Assembly: GCA_030038955.1 (NCBI GenBank) | Contig: JASHQV010000055.1 | Coordinates: forward strand, 1-9,763 | DNA: 9,763 nt | Reading direction: 5' to 3' | From: Solirubrobacteraceae bacterium | GTDB taxonomy: Bacteria; Actinomycetota; Thermoleophilia; Solirubrobacterales; Solirubrobacteraceae | Part shown: positions 5,920 to 9,763 of the stretch, piece by piece | Position numbering within the stretch: the stretch's first letter is position 1 | Layout: each line of letters starts with the position of its first letter | The notes under the pieces: generated by a model | What the model saw: the letters and a program-made list of their open reading frames with translations, nothing else | Database searches by the model: none | What the model was told of the DNA's origin: nothing | Position numbers and translations under genes: made by a program

Positions 5920-6828
5920 CTACTGGTAGCCGATCGGCTGGTGGCCGTAGCCGTGACCGCGCAGCGCGTACGCGCCCGCCAGCCCGGCCCAGGGGGCATA
6001 CGGCGCGAAGAACGTCTGCACCTCCTGCTCGCTGACACGGGCGCGCGGGTCGCCGGTGGTCAGCCGTCCGACCAGCTTGCGAAACGCTAGATCGCCGGCC
6101 GGGAGCTGGTCCAGTCGCCCCTGGCCGGTGAGGGCGAGCATCTGGATCGTCCAGTTGCCGACGCCACGCAGCGTCCGCAGCCGCCTCCAGCCTCGCTCGT
6201 GATCTGGGTCGTTCAGGTTCACGCGACCGGCCGCCACCTCGCGTGCCACCCGAACGAGCGCCAGCGAGCGCGTGCCCGAGAGGTCGTATGACTGCAACCG
6301 CGCGGGCGCCTCGGCCGCGAGCCGCGCGGCAGTGGGGGCGTCGCGTAGCCCAGTGTGGACGCAGCGCCTACCGAGTGCCGCGACCAGGCGGCGCTGGATC
6401 GCCGCGGCGCGCTCGTACTCGATCAGCTGCTCGCAGATCGCCCACGCGAGCGCCTGGAACGGATCCGGATGGCCGCGGACGCGCAGATGTGGGTACGCGC
6501 TCAGCGCGCGGCCGATCAGCGGGTCACCGCGAAACCGGCGGTGGAACGGACGCAGCTCCTGATCGACCCCGAGTGCCGCGCGCATCCGGGCGATCGCGCG
6601 CTCGGCTCCGGCTCGGTCACGCGCGCGAGCGCCGAACAGCACGCGGCCCGAGGTGAGCTGCGCAACCCTGACCAACACGGGCTGGTCGTCCTCGTGGACG
6701 AGCCGGTGCAGGACGCCCCGTCGCACTCGCATCAACCCGTCGAGCCCGCCGCCGGCGGGCAGCCGGAAGCACCACCGCGGCTCGACCTCGACGCGCAGCT
6801 CGCGCGCCCAGCCGACGCTCGTGCTCAT
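5920..6828 (-). CDS. alkA: AlkA-type DNA-3-methyladenine glycosylase
   Basis: This 302-residue HhH-GPD base-excision enzyme is expected to remove alkylated purines (3-methyladenine and related) from DNA in the cytoplasm. Residues about 1-85 match the position of the AlkA N-terminal domain. The catalytic core follows from about 100: HPDPFQALAWAICEQLIEYE (120-139), the helix-hairpin-helix LRTLRGVGNWTIQM (217-230), and LPAGDLAF with the catalytic Asp at 246. The length is slightly above E. coli AlkA (282). ATG 6828 lies 2 nt after the stop of the upstream membrane-protein gene and has no Shine-Dalgarno sequence, so translation may be coupled to that gene. The C-terminal tail GHGYGHQPIGYQ is Gly/His/Tyr-rich and probably unstructured. 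No ada-type regulator is adjacent. Confidence 0.9.
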   Translation of the reverse strand: MSTSVGWARELRVEVEPRWCFRLPAGGGLDGLMRVRRGVLHRLVHEDDQPVLVRVAQLTSGRVLFGARARDRAGAERAIARMRAALGVDQELRPFHRRFRGDPLIGRALSAYPHLRVRGHPDPFQALAWAICEQLIEYERAAAIQRRLVAALGRRCVHTGLRDAPTAARLAAEAPARLQSYDLSGTRSLALVRVAREVAAGRVNLNDPDHERGWRRLRTLRGVGNWTIQMLALTGQGRLDQLPAGDLAFRKLVGRLTTGDPRARVSEQEVQTFFAPYAPWAGLAGAYALRGHGYGHQPIGYQ

Positions 6829-6830
6829 CG

Positions 6831-7307
6831 CTATCGATCGCGCGGATCGACCGGCGGGCGGCCGAACACGCGTACATGCACGAGGTACGACTGCGTCGGC
6901 TCGAGCGGCGGCTCAGGGGAGCGGTGCGGCGGGTCGACGCGCCCGCGCAGCTCGCGCAGCTCACGGGTGAGCCGGCGGGCATCGCGGCGGCGCAGCAGTG
7001 CCAGGGTCGCCGCGCCGACGACGAACCCGGTGGCGGCCGCCGCCACGGTCTGCACGGCGGGCACAGCAGCGGGGGAGCGAACGAGCCCGCGTTCGCGATC
7101 TGGATCCGTCGCGTCTCCGCCGCTCAGCACCGGCAGCCGGTCCACGACCTCGACCTCGGCGACCAGCTCCTCCGGCACCGGCTCGGCTTCGACGGGCGCC
7201 TCCGTTGATCGCTCGTGGCGGGACTCGCGTGTGTTCTCGATCCCGGGTCGCGACAGCTCCTCGGCGACCAGGTCGGTGGTCAGGTCTGGATGGGGTTCGG
7301 CTTGCAT
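6831..7307 (-). CDS. Hypothetical single-pass membrane protein
   Basis: This is a 158-residue protein of no recognised family. Residues 1-79 are acidic and probably disordered (EAPVEAEPVPEELVAEVEVVD). Residues about 81-105 form one transmembrane helix (AVPAVQTVAAAATGFVVGAATLALL), followed by a strongly basic helix (RRRDARRLTRELRELRGR), suggesting an inside-positive C-terminal side. The tail ends QSYLVHVRVFGRPPVDPRDR. The frame stays open beyond the chosen ATG 7307 into the divergent oxoamine-synthase gene (to 7547), but that extension is antisense, so the ATG in the 70-nt divergent gap is preferred; a TTG at 7316-7314 is also possible. The stop is 2 nt before the alkA start, implying an operon. 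A functional link with DNA repair is not evident. Confidence 0.65.
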   Translation of the reverse strand: MQAEPHPDLTTDLVAEELSRPGIENTRESRHERSTEAPVEAEPVPEELVAEVEVVDRLPVLSGGDATDPDRERGLVRSPAAVPAVQTVAAAATGFVVGAATLALLRRRDARRLTRELRELRGRVDPPHRSPEPPLEPTQSYLVHVRVFGRPPVDPRDR

Positions 7308-7363
7308 GGTCCGCAATGGTGACAGCGGCGGCCGCCTCGTGGAAGCTGAGGGCGCCCGACCGT

Positions 7364-7369
7364 TACGAT
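7364..7369 (+). promoter_or_regulatory. -10 box for a probably leaderless oxoamine-synthase mRNA
   Basis: TACGAT matches TAnnnT and ends 8 nt before GTG 7378. No Shine-Dalgarno sequence is present between box and start, so transcription beginning at about the GTG, with leaderless translation, is the simplest reading. No clear -35 is seen. Confidence 0.45.
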
Positions 7370-7377
7370 GACGCAGC

Positions 7378-8640
7378 GTGTCAGCGCCGATCGACGTGTT
7401 CGCCAAGGCTCGCGAGTTCGAGCGGATCGAGCAGCTCAAGGCGGCTCGTGAGATCGGTGCGCTGCCGTACTTCCACGTGCTCGAGGGACCCGCCGGCCCG
7501 GTGGTGGAGATGGAGGGAGCCCGCCGGATCATGCTGGGCTCGAACAACTATCTTGGGCTGACCGGCGACGAACGCGTCCAACAGGGGGCGCGGGACGCGC
7601 TCGAGCGCTACGGCACCGGGCTGACCGGCTCGCGGTTCCTGAACGGGACGATCGACCTCCACGTCGAGCTCGAGCACGAGCTGGCGGAGTGGCTGGGGAC
7701 CGAGGACGCGATCGTGTTCACGACCGGGCATCAGGCCAACCTCGGAGCGCTCGGGACGATCCTCGGCCCGGGCGACACCGTGATCGCCGACTCGGGCGAC
7801 CACGCCTCGATCCTCGACGGGATCCTGCTGTCGCGAGCGAAGCTGCGGGCTTTCAAGCACGGGCGGCTGGACCTCCTGGAGAAGCGCCTGCAGGCGGCGC
7901 GGAGCGACGGCGGTGGCATCCTCGTGGTCGTCGATGGCGTCTACTCGATGGAGGGAGACGTCGCGCCGCTGCCCGAGATCAGCCGGCTGAGCCACGAATA
8001 TGGCGCCCGCATGATGGTCGACGAGGCGCACGCGCTCGGAGTGCTGGGGGCGCGCGGTGTGGGCGCGTCGGAGCTGCTGGAGGTGGAGGACGAGGTGGAT
8101 CTGCGGATGGCCACGTTCTCCAAGTCGCTGGCGTCGTGCGGCGGCGTGATCGCGGGTTCGGCTGACGTGATCGAGTTCCTGCGGATCGCGTCGCGGCCGT
8201 TTATCTTCACTGCCTCTGCGGTGCCTGCGGCGGTCGGAGCGACGCTCGCGGCCGTCCGCATCTGCCGTTCCGAGGAGGGACCCGAGCTGTTCGCCCGGGT
8301 GCTCGACAATGCCCGCTACCTGCACACGGGCCTCCGCGAGCTCGGCTTCCAGGTCGTCCCGCCGACTCGCCTGGCCGACGGCACCGAGCTGGTGACCCCG
8401 GTCGTGCCGGTGGTGGTGGGCGACGACTGGAAGGCCGTGTTCCTGTGGAAGGCGCTGTACGACGCGGGCGTGTTCGTCAACGTCGCGATCCACCCGGCGG
8501 TGCCGCCCGCCGGCGCGCTGCTACGGACGAGCGTGATGGCCACGCACGACCAGCCGACGCTGGACGAGGCGCTGGCGTCGTTCGCGGCGGCCAAGCAGAC
8601 GTTCGAGCGCGAGCACGGGCCGCTCCCGCACGGTCGCTGA
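7378..8640 (+). CDS. PLP-dependent alpha-oxoamine synthase (BioF/KBL/SPT family)
   Basis: This 420-residue type-I-fold PLP enzyme should condense an amino acid with an acyl-thioester, releasing CO2. Visible residues are SNNYLGL (55-61), GSRFLNG (84-90), DHASILDG with PLP-stacking His142, MVDEAH with Asp215 and His218, and Schiff-base Lys249 in ATFSKS. Family members include 8-amino-7-oxononanoate synthase (biotin), 2-amino-3-ketobutyrate CoA ligase (threonine breakdown) and serine palmitoyltransferase (sphingolipids). The GSRFLNGTIDLHVELE stretch resembles bacterial serine palmitoyltransferases as I recall them. No bioA/B/D or tdh is nearby, so the substrate is undetermined. The start is GTG 7378, with a -10 box 8 nt upstream and no Shine-Dalgarno. 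The C-terminal codons and TGA lie in a 45-bp tandem duplication. It diverges from the membrane-protein/alkA pair across a 70-nt gap. Confidence 0.93.
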   Translation: MSAPIDVFAKAREFERIEQLKAAREIGALPYFHVLEGPAGPVVEMEGARRIMLGSNNYLGLTGDERVQQGARDALERYGTGLTGSRFLNGTIDLHVELEHELAEWLGTEDAIVFTTGHQANLGALGTILGPGDTVIADSGDHASILDGILLSRAKLRAFKHGRLDLLEKRLQAARSDGGGILVVVDGVYSMEGDVAPLPEISRLSHEYGARMMVDEAHALGVLGARGVGASELLEVEDEVDLRMATFSKSLASCGGVIAGSADVIEFLRIASRPFIFTASAVPAAVGATLAAVRICRSEEGPELFARVLDNARYLHTGLRELGFQVVPPTRLADGTELVTPVVPVVVGDDWKAVFLWKALYDAGVFVNVAIHPAVPPAGALLRTSVMATHDQPTLDEALASFAAAKQTFEREHGPLPHGR

Positions 8641-8698
8641 CGCGTGCGCCGCGACGGGCACGGGCCGCTCCCGCACGGTCGCCCACGCGTGCGCCGCG
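8613..8698 (+). repeat. 45-bp tandem duplication spanning the oxoamine-synthase stop
   Basis: Copy 1 (8613-8657) and partial copy 2 (8658-8698, 41 bp) differ at only two bases: CGCTGA in copy 1, CGCCCA in copy 2. The TGA stop at 8638-8640 exists only in copy 1. Because 45 is a multiple of three, copy 2 stays in frame and would again read HGPLPHGR. Each copy can fold through CGCACG and CGTGCG, so the pair might also act as a weak terminator. Confidence 0.85.
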
Positions 8699-9000
8699 TA
8701 CCGGGCGAATACCAACGTAGCGTCGGCCACAAACTCGGCTCACCACAAATTTCTCGCTCTAAGCACACGCTTCCGTGGATGTGACCTTGCTGTGAAGCTG
8801 GGAGGCGCGATAGCTTCCTGAGCGTTCAAAGTGGTCGGGTCGAGGCGGCGCGAAGGGTCCACCGGGGTGGTGGGGCTTTGGGGGTCCGTGCGGCACTGAT
8901 GCCGTTAGGCCGTCACTGGAATCCATCAGCAGGACACCGCGCGGGGTCAGCATCGCCTTGCGCGGCGACGGTAGACGCTGTCCGCTGCGGCGGATCAAAA
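8699..9000. other. Gene-free stretch with a possible structured RNA
   Basis: I see no convincing gene here. The first part (about 8710-8825) is less G+C-rich than its surroundings. At 8885-8945 a two-part hairpin can be drawn: TCCGTGCGG (8885-8893) with CCGCGCGGG (8937-8945), nine pairs including two G-U, enclosing CTGATG (8896-8901) paired with CATCAG (8924-8929) and a 22-nt loop. Smaller stems occur nearby (TCCGC/GCGGA at 8981-8994). It could be the leader of the mIHF-like gene or a small RNA. It matches no RNA class I recognise. The minus-strand frame over 8759-9046 looks like a shadow. Confidence 0.35.
8787..8816 (+). promoter_or_regulatory. Possible upstream promoter of the mIHF-like gene or a small RNA
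   Basis: TTGCTG (8787-8792) and TAGCTT (8811-8816) are spaced 18 nt and fit loose -35/-10 consensus. Transcription from about 8823 would give a leader of about 200 nt containing the 8885-8945 hairpin and the full ribosome binding site of the next gene. A chance match is quite possible. Confidence 0.3.
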
Positions 9001-9020
9001 CCCTATAGGGAGAGAGAGGA
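9001..9020 (+). promoter_or_regulatory. Palindromic -10 element and ribosome binding site of the mIHF-like gene
   Basis: CCCTATAGGG (9001-9010) is a perfect 10-bp palindrome containing the -10-like TATAGG (9004-9009). Directly after it comes the purine run AGAGAGAGGA (9011-9020), a good ribosome binding site 6 nt before ATG 9027, which favours this ATG over TTG 9024. If TATAGG is the -10, transcription starts near 9016 and cuts into that site; if not, the promoter lies further upstream. Confidence 0.5.
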
Positions 9021-9026
9021 CGGTTG

Positions 9027-9491
9027 ATGACGGACACCGCGGACACTTCAACGACGATCCAGGAGCCTCAGCGACTGCGTGCGCTCGGGCAGGCGAACGC
9101 AATCCGGTTGGCGCGGGCGGAGTTGAAGCGACGAATCGCGGACGGCGATGTGACTGCTGCCGAGATCATCCTCACCTGCCCGGAAGCAGCCAGGCGGTGG
9201 ACGCTGGCGGAGCTGCTGGTGAGCCAGCGTCGCTGGGGCGTGACACGCTGCCGGAAGTTCCTTGAGCGCAATCACATCAGCGAGATGAAGCCAATCGGGG
9301 CGCTGACCGATCGACAGCGACGGATGCTGGCAGTGCAGCTCGGCGGGCGGAGCCTGCTGCAGGCGTTCGCAGCTCCCGCGACCGAGGCGTCATTCGCTCC
9401 GGACCCCCGGGCCGAGGAAGCGTTTGCTCCGGCCCCTGAGATCGCCGTATCCGAGGCGCCGGTGCGCGAGCTGCAGCTGGCCTGCGCCTGA
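9027..9491 (+). CDS. mIHF-like actinobacterial integration host factor
   Basis: This 154-residue protein is probably a nucleoid-associated DNA-binding protein. Residues about 22-104 follow the pattern of mycobacterial mIHF: a basic first helix (ARAELKRRIADGDVTAAEII), a middle helix (WTLAELLVSQRRWGVTRC), and RKFLERNHISEMKPIGALTDRQRRML, equivalent to the mIHF stretch ending in LGDRQRRALL. The middle motif recalls the helix-two-turn-helix that contacts DNA in mIHF. Beyond the domain lies an extra tail of about 50 residues rich in Ala, Pro and Glu (AAPATEASFAPDPRAEEAFAPAPEIAV), probably disordered. In many actinobacteria mihF sits before gmk-rpoZ; here it does not, being followed by a terminator and a convergent gene, so this may be a paralogue. 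ATG 9027 is chosen for its ribosome binding site. Family assignment is by eye. Confidence 0.82.
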   Translation: MTDTADTSTTIQEPQRLRALGQANAIRLARAELKRRIADGDVTAAEIILTCPEAARRWTLAELLVSQRRWGVTRCRKFLERNHISEMKPIGALTDRQRRMLAVQLGGRSLLQAFAAPATEASFAPDPRAEEAFAPAPEIAVSEAPVRELQLACA

Positions 9492-9520
9492 CCCACGGGC
9501 GCTCATCGGTCATGCGGTTG

Positions 9521-9556
9521 CCGGTCCCGCGCAGCCTACGGGCTGCGCGGGACCGG
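9521..9556. terminator. Hairpin terminator with UACG loop after the mIHF-like gene
   Basis: Positions 9521-9536 and 9541-9556 pair perfectly over 16 bp around TACG. The closing C-G pair makes it a cUACGg tetraloop of the very stable UNCG class. Three further pairs, including G-U, extend the base to 9518-9559. It lies 29 nt after the TGA at 9489-9491 and no U-tract follows. It may also stop the convergent minus-strand gene, whose stop is at 9688. A smaller hairpin CGACGG/CCGTCG lies at 9567-9584. Confidence 0.8.
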
Positions 9557-9687
9557 TAGACCACCCCGACGGCGATGACCGTCGACCACTACGGGCGGCG
9601 CATCCCTCCCTGGGCAGCCTTGAGACCCTTGGTGGACGGTAGCCCTTCGCAGCGGCGGCACAGATCAGCGGCGCTCACAGCCTCCGA

Positions 9688-9763
9688 TCAGAAATTCACC
9701 CCGATCGGCACGGGACTGGCTCCCGCGAGCAGGAAGAACCAGACGACGAACACGACCAGCGTG
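9688..9763 (-). CDS. C-terminus of a membrane protein (partial)
   Basis: The minus strand is open from the right window edge to TGA (reverse complement of TCA at 9688-9690). It encodes 24 residues, TLVVFVVWFFLLAGASPVPIGVNF, a hydrophobic helix followed by a short tail. The aromatic, leucine- and valine-rich helix and a stop in a convergent arrangement with the mIHF-like gene support a real gene end. The rest lies outside the window. No family can be named from so little. Confidence 0.5.
   Translation of the reverse strand, partial: TLVVFVVWFFLLAGASPVPIGVNF

Noticed and set aside
7308..7547. N-terminal extension of the minus-strand membrane protein
   Set aside because: It would lie antisense to the first 170 bases of the oxoamine synthase and occupy both promoters; ATG 7307 is adequate.
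8759..9046. 95-residue minus-strand frame in the gap before the mIHF-like gene
   Set aside because: It has no ribosome binding site, a Pro/His/Ser-rich sequence without domain, and overlaps the start of the mIHF-like gene.
9585..9687. Possible small RNA or tRNA between the last two genes
   Set aside because: I found no T-loop, anticodon stem or known RNA motif; only scattered short repeats such as GATCAG.
1..9763. CRISPR arrays, insertion sequences, integrases, prophage or toxin-antitoxin genes
   Set aside because: No spaced direct repeats, transposase motifs or terminal inverted repeats with target duplications were seen. The tandem repeats present are local duplications.

Overview
The window is very GC-rich bacterial DNA (my estimate is about 70% G+C) with strong G/C preference at third codon positions. 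An actinobacterial-type integration host factor (mIHF-like) gene at 9027-9491, the GC bias and several TAnnnT -10 boxes lying only 6-8 nt before start codons (the pattern of leaderless mRNAs) point to Actinomycetota. The overall gene style would suit a Thermoleophilia/Solirubrobacterales-like lineage, but that finer placement is a guess.

Layout. Positions 1-316 are ambiguous: the plus strand reads as the Pro/Ala-rich tail of a protein cut by the window edge, while the minus strand reads as a lipoprotein signal peptide without a good start. A 22-bp perfect inverted repeat (360-406) follows. A 63-residue two-helix membrane protein (615-424, minus) comes next; it diverges from a MoxR/CoxD-like AAA+ ATPase (641-1657) followed by a CoxE-like VWA protein (1694-3121). 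The last two form the widespread MoxR-VWA pair, here without visible client genes.

A TPP riboswitch (about 3184-3283) then controls a tightly packed three-gene ABC importer (ATPase 3261-4052, permease 4049-4816, THI5/NMT1-type lipoprotein 4816-5847). This is a ThiXYZ-like uptake system for a thiamin pyrimidine precursor, shut off when thiamin pyrophosphate is plentiful. The operon ends at a symmetric hairpin (5872-5901) shared with a convergent minus-strand pair: a single-pass, largely disordered membrane protein (7307-6831) and, 2 nt later, an AlkA-type 3-methyladenine DNA glycosylase (6828-5920).

On the plus strand again, a PLP-dependent alpha-oxoamine synthase (7378-8640; BioF/KBL/SPT family) starts at a likely leaderless GTG. 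Its last codons lie in a 45-bp tandem duplication. A gene-free stretch (8699-9023) with a possible structured RNA precedes the mIHF-like gene, which ends at a 16-bp hairpin with a UACG loop. The C-terminus of another membrane protein enters on the minus strand at the right edge (9763-9688).

Most of this is ordinary chromosomal content. The best leads are the riboswitch whose conserved AUG is also the only ordinary upstream start for the transporter ATPase, the freshly duplicated N-terminus of the MoxR protein, the SPT-like signature in the oxoamine synthase, and the possible structured leader of the mIHF-like gene.
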